DNA from: Pseudarthrobacter psychrotolerans
GTDB taxonomy: Bacteria; Actinomycetota; Actinomycetes; Actinomycetales; Micrococcaceae
Assembly: GCF_009911795.1 (NCBI RefSeq)
Contig: NZ_CP047900.1
Location: forward strand, 1 to 64,000
DNA length: 64,000 nucleotides
Direction of reading: 5' to 3'
In this document: piece by piece, positions 17,331 through 27,229 of the stretch
How positions within the stretch are numbered: the stretch's first letter is position 1
Layout of the letters: each line of letters begins with the position of its first letter
Program-made: the position numbers and the translations under genes
The notes under the pieces: generated by a model
Told to the model about the DNA's origin: nothing
What the model saw: only the letters and a program-made list of their open reading frames with translations
The model's database searches: none

Positions 17331-18690
17331 CATCACTCCGACGAAGTCACCCGCCGCCGGAAAAACTCAGCCCCCGGGGATTCGGGCCTGGACAGTGACG
17401 TCCATGGTCGTCCTCTTTGCCACGATCAATTGGTCGGACAAGGCACTGCTGGGCATCGTGGCCCAGCCCCTCGCCCGCGAATTCGGCCTTACCGCCACAC
17501 AGATCGGCTTTGCCGGCAGTGCCTTCTTCTTCCTCTTCAGCGTCAGCGGCGCCATGGTCGGCCTGCTCGGTGACCGCTTCCAGGTCCGCTGGATTCTCCT
17601 CATCCTTTCCGCCCTGTGGGGATTGGTGCAGTTCCCAATCCTGATCAGCGGCACGTTCACGGTCCTGCTCCTGTGCCGCATAGCCCTAGGCGCCTTCGAA
17701 GGGCCTGCAACAGCGATGGCGACCACCGCCGTATTTCAGTGGTTTACGCCCGAAAAGCGCGGCTTCCCATCAGCCCTGGTGACCTCGGGATCCTCCTTCG
17801 CCAAGATCTTTGCCGCCCCGGCCCTCGCAGTGGTCGTCGTTGCCGCGGGATGGCGGGCCGGTTTTGTAGTCATGGCAGTGGTCAGTTTCATCTGGTGCGC
17901 TGCCTGGCTCCTGGTCGGCAAGGAAGGACCGTTCGCCAAGACCCGCTCTTTGCCCGGTCCTTCGACCGTATCCAGCGCAGAGCAGGAGCAGCCTCCGGTC
18001 ATCAAGCTGAACCGCTGGCACATCCTCACGTCCAAGTCCTTCATCGGTGCCCTGCTGGCAACGTTTGCAGTGTACGGAGTGGTCTCGGCCTCGATCACCT
18101 GGATTCCCTCCTACTTCGAGAAGGGGCTCGGGTACTCCCAACTCGAATCCGGCATCATGTTCGGGCTGCCCAGCGTCGCCTCATTGATTTTCATGTACGG
18201 GTCTACCTTCCTCACTGACCGGCTCGGTAACCGGCACGGCTCTTCCGGCAGGATCCGGGTTATCACCACGACAGCATTCCTGGTCATTGGCGGCGCTGTC
18301 CTGGCCTGCCTCCCGCTCTTCAAGGAGCCCGTCATCGTTGTTGCCGTACTGATTCTCGGGTATGGCTGCATGAGTGTTGCACTGCCCATGATGAATGCGG
18401 TGATCTCCCAGATCGTCCCGGCGTCCCAGCTGTCCAGCTCGATGGGTATCTTCCTCGCCCTTCAAAACGTCTCGGGTCTCATTGCTCCGGGGCTGGTAGG
18501 CGTCCTGGTCGAGAACGCGGTGACACCCCTGGCAGGCTTCTCCCTCTCCTACCAGATCTTCGGGGCGGCGATCCTGCTCGGCGGCATCCTGACCTTTGTC
18601 CTGGTAAACCCCGAACGTGACGCAGCCATTCTTAAAGAGAAACTGGCCGCGGCCCAGCGGCTGCAGCAGGACGCCGGCGGCGCCTCCTGA
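17320..18690 (+). CDS. MFS transporter
   Basis: A 456-residue major facilitator protein with about 12 membrane segments and the intracellular loop motif GLLGDRFQVRW after helix 2. The sequence style (N-terminal VTSMVVLFATINWSDKALLGIVAQPLA) is like anion/organic-acid MFS carriers such as aromatic acid or tartrate porters. It is the first gene behind the TetR-controlled promoter and likely imports the substrate that the following acyl-CoA ligase activates. Start ATG follows AAGGACAG. Confidence 0.88.
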   Translation: MSAHITPTKSPAAGKTQPPGIRAWTVTSMVVLFATINWSDKALLGIVAQPLAREFGLTATQIGFAGSAFFFLFSVSGAMVGLLGDRFQVRWILLILSALWGLVQFPILISGTFTVLLLCRIALGAFEGPATAMATTAVFQWFTPEKRGFPSALVTSGSSFAKIFAAPALAVVVVAAGWRAGFVVMAVVSFIWCAAWLLVGKEGPFAKTRSLPGPSTVSSAEQEQPPVIKLNRWHILTSKSFIGALLATFAVYGVVSASITWIPSYFEKGLGYSQLESGIMFGLPSVASLIFMYGSTFLTDRLGNRHGSSGRIRVITTTAFLVIGGAVLACLPLFKEPVIVVAVLILGYGCMSVALPMMNAVISQIVPASQLSSSMGIFLALQNVSGLIAPGLVGVLVENAVTPLAGFSLSYQIFGAAILLGGILTFVLVNPERDAAILKEKLAAAQRLQQDAGGAS

Positions 18691-18731
18691 TGCCGTCCAT
18701 ATTTATGCCCCACCTCGAAAAGGAACCATCA

Positions 18732-20366
18732 ATGCCCAGGCCCCAGGAACGTCCGTGGATGGCGCTTTATCCGGAATCCGTCCGTGCCCTGCAATCGGTG
18801 CCGGACATGACACTGGGCGACATGCTCACCGAGTCCCGCCGCCGCTTCGGGAGCAGGACTGCGCTCACCTTCGAAGACCAAACCTGGAGCTACGACGACG
18901 TTTACGCGCAGTCACACGCATTCGCCCGTTTGCTGCGCAAGGAAGGTTTGGCCTCCGGGGACCGGCTGGCAGTCATACTCCCGAACCGTCCGGAATACAT
19001 CTTCGCCATCTTCGGAACCGTCCTCGCCGGGGGCATCGTTGTCCAGGTGAACGTCCGGTACCCGGCCGAGGAGATGCGCAGAATCCTGGACGACGCCGGA
19101 GCGGAGTTTGTGGTCACTACCGATGAAGCCGTCATGCGCTGTTCACCGGGGGAAACGTCTTTCCTGGGCCGGAAACTGTTCCGTGTCGACCTCACAGAAG
19201 TCCCCGGCACACAAGCCGGAACGCCCCTAAGCATACTGAGCGAGCACCTGGACGGCGCACCGGTCATGTGCGACAGGAAAGCCACCGATGTTGCCGTGCT
19301 GCAGTACACCGGAGGCACCACCGGGGCAGCCAAAGGCGTCATGCTCACCCACCGCAACCTCATCGCCAACATTGAGCAGCGCTATGCCATGACCTATGGG
19401 CTGCTGGAAACCCCTCCCGGCGCCAAGACCATCAACGTTCTGCCAACTTGCCACGTCTACGGGCTGACCGCGGTGACGCTGCTGGCAGTCCGCTCGGGCA
19501 TGAACCAGATCCTCGTCTCCGATTTCAAGGCAGCAGAGATGCTCAGGATCATCAAAAGAGAACAGCCGTACGTCTTCAGCGGCGTACCGACGATGTACGC
19601 GGCGTTGAACCGGGAACCGGCGGTCGCGGAGAGCGGCCTTGGCAAGGTCACCATCTACAACAGCGCCGGGGCCGGATTTCCCCAGGAACACCTGGAGCTG
19701 TTCGAGCGCAAGAGCGGCGGAAAGATCATTGAAGGCTTTGGAATCAGCGAAGCTTCCCCGTCCACCCATCTGAACCCCGTGCTGTTCGCCGACCGCAGGG
19801 TCGGCAGCATCGGAATCCCGGTCCCCCTGACGGATGTCCGCATCGTAGACAAAGACGGTGCCGGAATCCAGGAACTCCCGGTGGGAGAAGTGGGCGAGAT
19901 GATCGTCAAAGGACCGCAGATCATGAAGGGTTACTGGAACCGCCCGGACCTGACGAAGGAAACCCTCCGGGACGGCTGGCTCCTCACCGGCGACCTCGCC
20001 ACCATGGACGAACAAGGGTACTTCTACATCGTCGGCCGGAAAAAGGAAATGATCGTCACCAGCGGCTTCAACGTCTATCCCGCCGAGGTCGAACAAGTCC
20101 TCACCCGTTTCCCGGGGATCCTGGAAGCCGCCGTCGTCGGAACCCCTGACGAGTACCGCGGCGAGTCCGTTGAAGCGTTCATCACGCTGGAACCCGGCGC
20201 GGTCATTTCCGACGAAGAACTCGACGCGCACTGCCGCAAGCACCTCGCCGCCTACAAAGTACCCCGCAAATACTCACGGCTGGACTCCTTGCCGAAGACC
20301 CCAGTGGGCAAGATCGCAAAGAAGCAGCTCCCCACAGGTGTCGGCACCACAGCCGACAGGAAGTAG
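18732..20366 (+). CDS. acyl-CoA synthetase (AMP-forming, class I)
   Basis: Predicted to activate a carboxylic acid to its CoA thioester using ATP. The 544-residue protein has the P-loop TGGTTGAAKGVMLTHRN, the motif GFGISEASPSTHLN, the YFYIVGRKKEMIVTSGFNVYPAEVE hinge and the C-terminal catalytic Lys in PKTPVGKIAKKQL. The ATG at 18732 has AAGGAA 6 bp upstream; an ATG at 18690 overlapping the MFS stop would add 14 residues and is possible. The product would feed the crotonase, dehydrogenase and thiolase genes nearby. Confidence 0.9.
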   Translation: MPRPQERPWMALYPESVRALQSVPDMTLGDMLTESRRRFGSRTALTFEDQTWSYDDVYAQSHAFARLLRKEGLASGDRLAVILPNRPEYIFAIFGTVLAGGIVVQVNVRYPAEEMRRILDDAGAEFVVTTDEAVMRCSPGETSFLGRKLFRVDLTEVPGTQAGTPLSILSEHLDGAPVMCDRKATDVAVLQYTGGTTGAAKGVMLTHRNLIANIEQRYAMTYGLLETPPGAKTINVLPTCHVYGLTAVTLLAVRSGMNQILVSDFKAAEMLRIIKREQPYVFSGVPTMYAALNREPAVAESGLGKVTIYNSAGAGFPQEHLELFERKSGGKIIEGFGISEASPSTHLNPVLFADRRVGSIGIPVPLTDVRIVDKDGAGIQELPVGEVGEMIVKGPQIMKGYWNRPDLTKETLRDGWLLTGDLATMDEQGYFYIVGRKKEMIVTSGFNVYPAEVEQVLTRFPGILEAAVVGTPDEYRGESVEAFITLEPGAVISDEELDAHCRKHLAAYKVPRKYSRLDSLPKTPVGKIAKKQLPTGVGTTADRK

Positions 20367-20372
20367 CCCGGC

Positions 20373-21358
20373 ATGTACGCGATTACCGTTCCACGCCCCG
20401 GCGGCCCTGATGCCATGGTCTGGGCCCCGGTTCCGGACCCGGTCGCCGGTCCAGGCGAAGTCATCGTCCAGGTCGCCGCAGCGGGAGTGAACCGCGCCGA
20501 CCTCCTGCAGCGGCAGGGCCACTATCCGCCCCGCCGGGTGCCAGCGAAATTCTGGGCCTGGAATGCGCCGGCATCATCTGCGACCTAGGAGACGGAGTTC
20601 AAGAATGGAGCGTCGGGGACCGCGTCTGCGCGCTCCTCTCGGGCGGGGCCTACGCCGAGCGGGTTGCCGTGCCCGCGGGCCAGCTCATGCCTGTTCCCGA
20701 AGGAATCGAGCTGCCGGACGCAGCAAGCCTGCCCGAAGCCGCCTGCACCGTATGGTCCAACCTGTTCATGAACGCCCGCCTCTCCCCGGGCGACGTCCTG
20801 CTCGTCCACGGTGGCGGCAGCGGCATCGGAACACACGCCATCCAGATGGGCACGGCGGCTGGAGCCACCGTGGCCGCGACCGCCGGCAGCCAACTCAAGC
20901 TTGAAGCCTGCCGGGACCTGGGAGCAAAGATTACGATCAACTACCAGGATTCGGACTTCGTCGCCGAACTCATGACAGCGACGAACGACAAGGGCGCGGA
21001 CGTCATCCTGGACAACATGGGATCAAGCTACCTGAAACGCAACGTCTCCGCCCTGGCCCCGGACGGCCGCCTGATTATCCTCGGCATGCAGGGCGGCGCC
21101 AAGGCGGAACTGAACATCCCTCACCTCATGGCCAAACGCGGCAGCATCCACTCCACAAGCCTCCGGACACGCCCCGCCACAGGCGCCGGGAGCAAGGCCG
21201 AACTTGTCCGGGAAGTCGTAAAAAACGTCTGGCCAATGCTCCAGTCAGGCCACGTTCGCCCCGTCATCCACAAACGCCTGCCCGTTACCGAAGCCGGAAC
21301 GGCCCACGAACTGCTGGACGGACCCGAAACCGTCGGCAAAATCGTGCTGACATTCTGA
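20373..21358 (+). pseudogene. quinone oxidoreductase-like MDR protein, one frame break
   Basis: A zinc-free medium-chain dehydrogenase/reductase: [16 protein letters not shown], then [15 protein letters not shown], the nucleotide loop HGGGSGIGTHAIQMG and NPxx-type C-terminal repeats. It probably reduces a quinone or enoyl substrate with NADPH. The frame breaks at a C4 run (20529-20532); one more C gives [18 protein letters not shown], the normal family sequence. The rejoined protein is about 328 residues. It follows the ligase gene by 6 bp. The break looks like an under-called base and the gene may be functional. Confidence 0.8.
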
Positions 21359-21503
21359 TCTCCGCCCTCCTCTCCGACGGGGCCAGCCCCAACCGCTTGC
21401 AGCAACTTGTGGACATGTCCGCCCGAGGCCCCACTGAGCGCAGAACCGACTGCCCATCACCTGCACCGCCGCCCCGGCCCACCAGTTACGAACAGGAACC
21501 TTC

Positions 21504-23476
21504 ATGTACAAGGAGACCATCACCCATGTCACCACGAACGTCGTCGTTCGCGACGGCTTCCGACTGGCACTACTAACCCTGGACAACAACGATCCACGAC
21601 GGCCCGTAACCCTCGGACCAGAGTCCCTCGAGAACCTGGCCGAAGCCCTCAAAGCAGTCAACCCGAAGGACTTTGAGGCCCTCGCAGTGACCGGTTCCGG
21701 ACCGGTTTTCTGCGCAGGAGCAGACCTGAAATACATGGACCATCTCACCACCGCCGAAGCAGCCACCAACTTCGCCTCCGCAGGTCAAGAAACATTCGGA
21801 CTGCTGGCAGACCTTCCCATTCCCACCTTTGCCTTCATCAACGGCTCAGCGCTCGGCGGAGGCCTTGAACTGGCACTTCACGCCACCTATCGAACCGTGG
21901 CTTCTTCGGTCGCCGCACTCGGCTTGCCCGAAGTCCGGCTGGGACTGATCCCCGCATGGAACGGCATCCCCCTCGCGACGGCACTGATCGGACCAACGGC
22001 TGCTACTCAGCTCATAGTCACGGATCCACTGGCAGACCATACTCTCGACCCCGAAAAAGCCGAACAACTCGGCATCGTCGACGCTGTTCTGCCCGCGGAT
22101 GAATTCCTCGAAAAATCACTGGCGTTTGCCACCGGCATTCTCAAGCAACAAAGCCAGCGCCCTGAACCCGCAGACCACCTCAGCCCGGCAGCATCACCTG
22201 ACGCCATCCGCCAGCAGCTGGACAACAGGTTCCGCGGCGCCGCGCCGGCCCCTACAAAGCCCTTGACCTTATTGCGTCCGCCGCAGGCTCGCCGCCGGCC
22301 CAATTCGACAACGACGCCGTCGCCCGCATTTTCGGCGAATTGCTCGTCGGAACAGAATCCCGCGCAAGCAGATACGCATTCCGCCTCTGCCAGGTGGAGG
22401 TCAAACGCCGCCACACCCCCGCAGCAGCCACAGAGCCAAAATCGTTCCAGTCCGTCGGAGTCCTCGGCGCCGGGCTCATGGCCAGTCAGCTGGCCCTCAC
22501 CTTCGCCCGACAACTCCGCGTCCCGGTCCTCATGACCGATCTGTCCGCCGACCGGATCAGCTCCGCTTTGCACTGGATCGACGAACAGCTAAAGAAACAG
22601 GTCAAACGACGACAGGTCACTTCCGCCGACGCCGACGAAATCCGCTCCCTCGTCACCGGGACCACGGACAAAGCAGACTTCAGCGGATGCGACGTCGTGA
22701 TTGAAGCGGTCTACGAAGAGCTCACAGTCAAACGAACCGTCTTCGCAGAAGTAGAACCCCACCTGAGCGAAGATGCCATACTCCTGACCAACACGTCATC
22801 GCTGTCCGTCCAAGACATCAGCGCCGCCTTACTGAACCCCGGGCAGCTGATTGGCTTCCACTTCTTCAATCCCGTCGACGTCCTCCAGCTCATAGAACTT
22901 GTCCCCAGCCAGGAAACAAGTGACAGCACTCTTGCCAAAGCTCAAACGCTGGCGTCATTGCTGGGAAAACTACCAGTGGTAGTCAAAGACGCCCCCGGTT
23001 TCGTCGTCAACCGCATTCTGACCAGACTGTTCTCTGAGGTGTTGATGCACATCGACCGTGGCGCCAATCCAACGACGGTGGACCACGCCCTGGACCCGCT
23101 CGGGCTCCCCATGACACCGCTCAGTCTCCTGCAGTTCATAGGCCCCCGCGTGCAGTATCACATCTGCCAAACGCTCCATGTCGCCTACCCATCCCGGTAC
23201 CACTCAAGCTCCAGCCTGAACGCGATAGTGACACTGAACCTGCCCGGCTACCTGACAGACCAGGGAACCATTTCCCCTGAAGTGGCCGCCTTGCTTCCAA
23301 GCCCTTCACCCGTTGAACCTGAAGAAATCCGAGCAAAACTGCTCTCGGCTCTGGAAGAGGAGATCCGAATCATGCTCTCCGAACAGGTGACTGAATCTCG
23401 GGAAGACATCGACCTGTGCATGATCCTGGGGGCGAATTTCCCTTACCACACAGGAGGGCTTACATGGGCCAGATAA
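21504..23476 (+). pseudogene. FadB/FadJ-like enoyl-CoA hydratase and 3-hydroxyacyl-CoA dehydrogenase, one frame break
   Basis: The first part is a crotonase domain (VFCAGADLKYMDHL, INGSALGGGLELALHATYR); the second a 3-hydroxyacyl-CoA dehydrogenase (VGVLGAGLMASQLALTFA, IEAVYEELTVKRTVFAEVE, GFHFFNPVDVLQLIE, APGFVVNRIL). The frame breaks at the C4 run 22249-22252. One added C joins APAPYKALDLIASAAGSPP to the second half, giving about 657 residues, close to FadJ-type multifunctional proteins. It would hydrate and then oxidise the enoyl-CoA. Last gene of the rightward unit that starts with the MFS gene. Confidence 0.82.
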
Positions 23477-23600
23477 TTAACGTGAGCGACTTCACAAAAG
23501 AAGGCGGTTGGGTCTATAGTTTAACTAACAGCGATAGTTTTCTCCGGGAGTTCTTCCCGACATTCCTTCCATGAATCCAAGGACAGCTCATGTCAGCTCA
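23477..23600 (+). promoter_or_regulatory. promoter/operator repeat, copy 2 (before amidohydrolase gene)
   Basis: TTCACA (23491-23496), 18-bp spacer and TATAGT (23515-23520) form the promoter; AACTAACAGCGATAGTT (23523-23539) is the operator. It matches copy 1 at 17194-17330 along its length, even into the first codons (ATGTCAGC). The amidohydrolase and importer genes are therefore probably in the same TetR regulon. Confidence 0.65.
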
Positions 23601-25335
23601 AATTCCTCCGACGAGGTTATCCATCGTCAGCGGTGACGCCAACTCTCCAGTCTCGTCGTCCGAATCACAGAACCTGAGCACTAAAGAAGATAAGGCCGGA
23701 CCCACAGTGGCCCCAACGTTGTATATGAATGCGCGGGTCTTCACCGCAGACCAGCCTGCATGGGCAGAAGCCCTCATCGTCGAGGGCGACAAGATCGCCT
23801 ACGTCGGTGACGGAGCGACGGCTCGGCGCCTCGCCGGGGACGACTGCGTCGAGGAAGACCTCGACGGAGCCCTGGTCCTGCCGGGCTTCGTCGACGGTCA
23901 CGCCCACATCGTGGCCACGGGGGAGGCCGCAGGGCAGGCGGACCTCTGGGGCGCCCAGGACCTGGCGGAAATCCAGCGCCGTCTTTCGCGGTGGGCGTCC
24001 GCGCACCCGGAAGCCCCGCGCGTGCGGGCCCAGGGGTGGCTCCACGGCACGGTGCCAGGCGACGGACCGACGCGGCACATGCTCGACGAGGTCATTGCCG
24101 ACCGCCCCGTTTACGTCCAGGCGTACGACTACCACTCGATCTGGCTCAACACCGCGGCTCTGGCCGAGATCGGTATCAACAGTCATACGGTGGCTCCCCG
24201 GGGAGGTTCGATCGCCCGGGGCGAATCCGGCGAACCGACCGGCTACATCGACGAGACGGCCATGCAGCAGCTCGTCTGGCCGGCGCTTGACGGCGCGGCA
24301 AGTGATGCCGAGCGCGACCGGCACCTTGAGGCAGCCTTGGCGGGATACCGTGCGGTGGGCGTGACGGCCGCGATCGACATGGGCCTGGACGAGGGCGACC
24401 TCGCCGCCATGGTTAGGGCCGAGGAGGCCGGCACGCTCACCGCCCGCATCGCCGCCCACTGGCGGATCCACCGCTCGGAGGACCCGGCGGAGAACCTCGC
24501 CCAGGTCGCGCGGGCAGCCGAGCTCGCCGCGCGTCACGATTCGCCGTGGCTGCGCGTTGTCGGCATCAAGGTGTTGGTCGACGGCACGGTGGATGGGTGC
24601 ACCGCAACCCTCGGCCGCGCATATGCGGACGGCTCGCTCCCCGGGCCGATTTGGGACCTGCCTGCCCTTGCCCCCGTCGTCGCGGCGGCCGACGCCGCCG
24701 GCCTCCAGGTCGCGATGCACGCCATCGGCGACGAGGCAGTCCGGATCGCGATCGCCGCCGTCGAACATGCCGTGCGGACCAACGGTCCTGCGCAGCGCCG
24801 GCACCGGATCGAGCATCTTGAGGTCGTTGAACAGGCCGACATCGTGCGGCTCGCTGCGCTTGGCATCGTAGCGAGCATGCAGCCGGTTCACGCCGACCCG
24901 GCCATCCAAGGCAACTGGCGGGCCATGCTCGGCGACGAGCGCATCGATCGCGGTTTTCCGTGGCCGGAGATAACGGATGCAGGCGCGGCTCTGGCCTTCG
25001 GGACGGATTCACCGACCTCGCCCTTCGCGCCCCTGCCCAACATGTTCGTCGCCGCGACGAGGCGATCCGCCTTCGACCCTTCTTTGCCGCCCAACATCGC
25101 CCGCTACGCCTTGCCCCTCGAAGAAGCCGTCGTTCACGCGACGCGGGACGCCGCATGGTCCTGCCGCGCCGAAGACCGTTTCGGGCGCCTCTCCGCCGGA
25201 CTGTTCGCGGACTTCATCGTCCTCGACCGGGACGTCTTCCGGACCCAGGCTGAGGAGCTGCTTGAGGCCAAGGTCGTCCGGACCGTCGTCGCAGGGCGAG
25301 ATGTCCTCGCCATGGAAGGGGCGGTGCACCGATGA
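23590..25335 (+). CDS. amidohydrolase family protein (YtcJ-like)
   Basis: A 581-residue amidohydrolase of the Amidohydro_3/YtcJ type, expected to be a cytoplasmic metal-dependent hydrolase. Metal-binding marks: VDGHAHIVATG (HxH near residue 98), VAMHAIGDEAV and RRHRIEHLEV in the middle and the late Asp in AFGTDSPTSPFAPLPN. The first 40 residues are low-complexity and unlike the family, so a later start near TLYMNARVF is possible. The gene overlaps the ABC permease by 4 bp. It probably hydrolyses an amide or ester brought in by the importer, releasing an acid for the beta-oxidation genes. Substrate not deducible. Confidence 0.82.
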   Translation: MSAQIPPTRLSIVSGDANSPVSSSESQNLSTKEDKAGPTVAPTLYMNARVFTADQPAWAEALIVEGDKIAYVGDGATARRLAGDDCVEEDLDGALVLPGFVDGHAHIVATGEAAGQADLWGAQDLAEIQRRLSRWASAHPEAPRVRAQGWLHGTVPGDGPTRHMLDEVIADRPVYVQAYDYHSIWLNTAALAEIGINSHTVAPRGGSIARGESGEPTGYIDETAMQQLVWPALDGAASDAERDRHLEAALAGYRAVGVTAAIDMGLDEGDLAAMVRAEEAGTLTARIAAHWRIHRSEDPAENLAQVARAAELAARHDSPWLRVVGIKVLVDGTVDGCTATLGRAYADGSLPGPIWDLPALAPVVAAADAAGLQVAMHAIGDEAVRIAIAAVEHAVRTNGPAQRRHRIEHLEVVEQADIVRLAALGIVASMQPVHADPAIQGNWRAMLGDERIDRGFPWPEITDAGAALAFGTDSPTSPFAPLPNMFVAATRRSAFDPSLPPNIARYALPLEEAVVHATRDAAWSCRAEDRFGRLSAGLFADFIVLDRDVFRTQAEELLEAKVVRTVVAGRDVLAMEGAVHR

Positions 25336-26363
25336 GCGCCCAGACAGCCAGCACCGCACGCCCCCCTGCGCCGGCCTCAGCCCGGGGCACCGCGAACCGC
25401 AGCTCCATCTGGCACACCGTCCGCTTCATCGCGGCGCGGCTCGGCGGACTCGCCGCTACGCTCCTTGCTGCGAGCTTCGTCGTCTTTGGTGCGCTTTATC
25501 TGGCGCCGGGTTCACCGCTCACATTCCTCACGCAGGGTCGCTCGATGACTCCGGACGCCATCTCGCAGATCAACGAGCGATATCACTTCGATGAACCCTT
25601 CGCGTTGCAGTACATCCGGTGGCTCGGCGGCGTGGTCCAGGGCGACTTCGGCGAGTCGATCCTTTACAGGGAGCCTGTCGGGCCCCTGCTGGCCCAGCGG
25701 ATCGGGACGACCGTGGCTCTCGTTGCCCTGAGCGCGATCTTTGTCGCTCTCATCGGGCTCGCCATCGGCATCTTCGCGGGTCTCCGCCCCGGACTCCTTG
25801 CGAGCACGCTCATTGGGCTCTCGACCGCGGCGATGGCCGTCCCCACGTTCGTTGCCGCCGTCGTCCTCACCCTCGTGTTCGCCGTCAACCTGGGATGGTT
25901 CCCCGTCTTCGGTGTCGGCGTCGATCCCGCGGACGCGCTTTACCACCTCGTGCTGCCGTCCTTCGCACTCGCTCTGGCATCGATCGCCTTCGTCGCCAGG
26001 CTCAGCCAGGCGGCCATCCGGCAGGAGCTCTCCGCCGACCACGTTCAAACGGCGATCAGCCGCGGGTTCCCCTACCGTGTCGTAGTCCGCCGCCACGTGC
26101 TGCGCAACGCAGCGCTGCCCGTGCTTACCGTCCTCGGCCTGACCCTAGCGGGCATGATTTCCGGCACGGTCGTCGTCGAGCAGGTCTTTCAGCTCAACGG
26201 GCTCGGGAGCCTTCTTGTGAGCTCCGTGCAGCAAAAGGACTTCCCCGTTGTGCAGGCCATCTGCCTTACCTACGTTGCATCCTTCATCGTCCTGAACACT
26301 GTCATCGACCTCGCGTACTCGGTCCTGGACCCCCGCGTCTCGGTCGGGAAAGGAAAATCATGA
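25332..26363 (+). CDS. ABC importer permease (DppB/OppB family)
   Basis: A 343-residue inner-membrane permease with about six membrane segments and the EAA-type loop near ISRGFPYRVVVRRHVLRNAALPVL. The N-terminal WLGGVVQGDFGES segment is typical of the B subunit of peptide/nickel transporters. It overlaps the amidohydrolase stop (ATGA) and its own stop overlaps the next permease gene, so the five transport genes are one coupled operon. Confidence 0.9.
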   Translation: MSAQTASTARPPAPASARGTANRSSIWHTVRFIAARLGGLAATLLAASFVVFGALYLAPGSPLTFLTQGRSMTPDAISQINERYHFDEPFALQYIRWLGGVVQGDFGESILYREPVGPLLAQRIGTTVALVALSAIFVALIGLAIGIFAGLRPGLLASTLIGLSTAAMAVPTFVAAVVLTLVFAVNLGWFPVFGVGVDPADALYHLVLPSFALALASIAFVARLSQAAIRQELSADHVQTAISRGFPYRVVVRRHVLRNAALPVLTVLGLTLAGMISGTVVVEQVFQLNGLGSLLVSSVQQKDFPVVQAICLTYVASFIVLNTVIDLAYSVLDPRVSVGKGKS

Positions 26364-27229
26364 CCGTCCTCGCCGCCGTCATGGACGCCCGCCGCCGCGC
26401 CTGGAAGGGCCGCGTGCGAGGCCGCGGCCTGGGCACCATCGGCTGGTGCTCCGCAGCCGCGCTCACCGCGGTCGCCCTTCTGGCCGCACTCGGCCCAGTC
26501 CTCGTCGTGACGGACCCCAACGCCGTCGACCTCTCGGGCGCGTTCGCCGATCCCAGCTCCGGGCACCTGCTCGGCCAGGACGCCAGCGGCCGGGATCTCT
26601 TCTCAAGACTCATGACGGGCGCCCGGACATCGGTTGTCGGTTCCCTCCTGGTCGTGGCGATCTCCACCACCGCCGGAACTGCGCTGGCCCTCGCCGCGGT
26701 CTGGATCGGAGGGTGGTTCGACACCGTCGTCGCCCGCACGATCGACGCGGTGTTCGCCTTCCCCGGTCTCCTCCTCGCCATCCTGGCCACGGCGATCTTC
26801 GGCGCAGGACTTCAGGGCGCCATCGTGGCGCTCTCCATCTCCTACACGCCATACATCGCCCGCATCGCCCGCAGCGCGGCCCTTCGCGAGCGTTCGCTTC
26901 CGTACGTCGAGGCACTGCGCGTTCAAGGCCTGCGGGGTACCGCCATCAGCCTGCGGCACATCCTCCCCAATATCGCCGGCCTCATCTGGGCGAATGCGAC
27001 ACTCGCGTTCGGATTCGCGCTTATCGACATCGCGTCCCTGTCATTCATCGGCCTCGGCGTGCAGGCGCCGACAGCCGACTGGGGGGCGATGGTCGGAAGC
27101 GGTATGGCCGGCATTATGCAGCAGCAACCGCAAGAAGCCCTCTGGGCCAGTCTGCTCATCGTCATTACCGTAGCCGCCGCAAACAGCCTCGGCGACGAGC
27201 TCATCAAACGATCGGAGGCACGCGCATGA
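26360..27229 (+). CDS. ABC importer permease (DppC/OppC family)
   Basis: A 289-residue partner permease. Start at the ATG overlapping the DppB-like stop; a much longer frame upstream from 25619 is antisense-free but overlaps the whole first permease and is rejected. Typical C-subunit marks: HLLGQDASGRDLFSRLMTGARTSVVGS, the EAA loop EALRVQGLRGTAISLRHILPNI and GLGVQAPTADWGAMVGSG. With the B subunit it forms the membrane channel for a peptide-like or opine-like substrate. Confidence 0.9.
   Translation: MTVLAAVMDARRRAWKGRVRGRGLGTIGWCSAAALTAVALLAALGPVLVVTDPNAVDLSGAFADPSSGHLLGQDASGRDLFSRLMTGARTSVVGSLLVVAISTTAGTALALAAVWIGGWFDTVVARTIDAVFAFPGLLLAILATAIFGAGLQGAIVALSISYTPYIARIARSAALRERSLPYVEALRVQGLRGTAISLRHILPNIAGLIWANATLAFGFALIDIASLSFIGLGVQAPTADWGAMVGSGMAGIMQQQPQEALWASLLIVITVAAANSLGDELIKRSEARA

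Noticed and set aside
23665..24909. Long open frame (414 residues) on the minus strand
   Set aside because: It is antisense to the amidohydrolase, a clear family member; long shadow frames are usual at this GC content.
25619..26359. Upstream extension of the second permease gene
   Set aside because: It overlaps the first permease entirely and is arginine-rich; the ATG at 26360 opens the family sequence.
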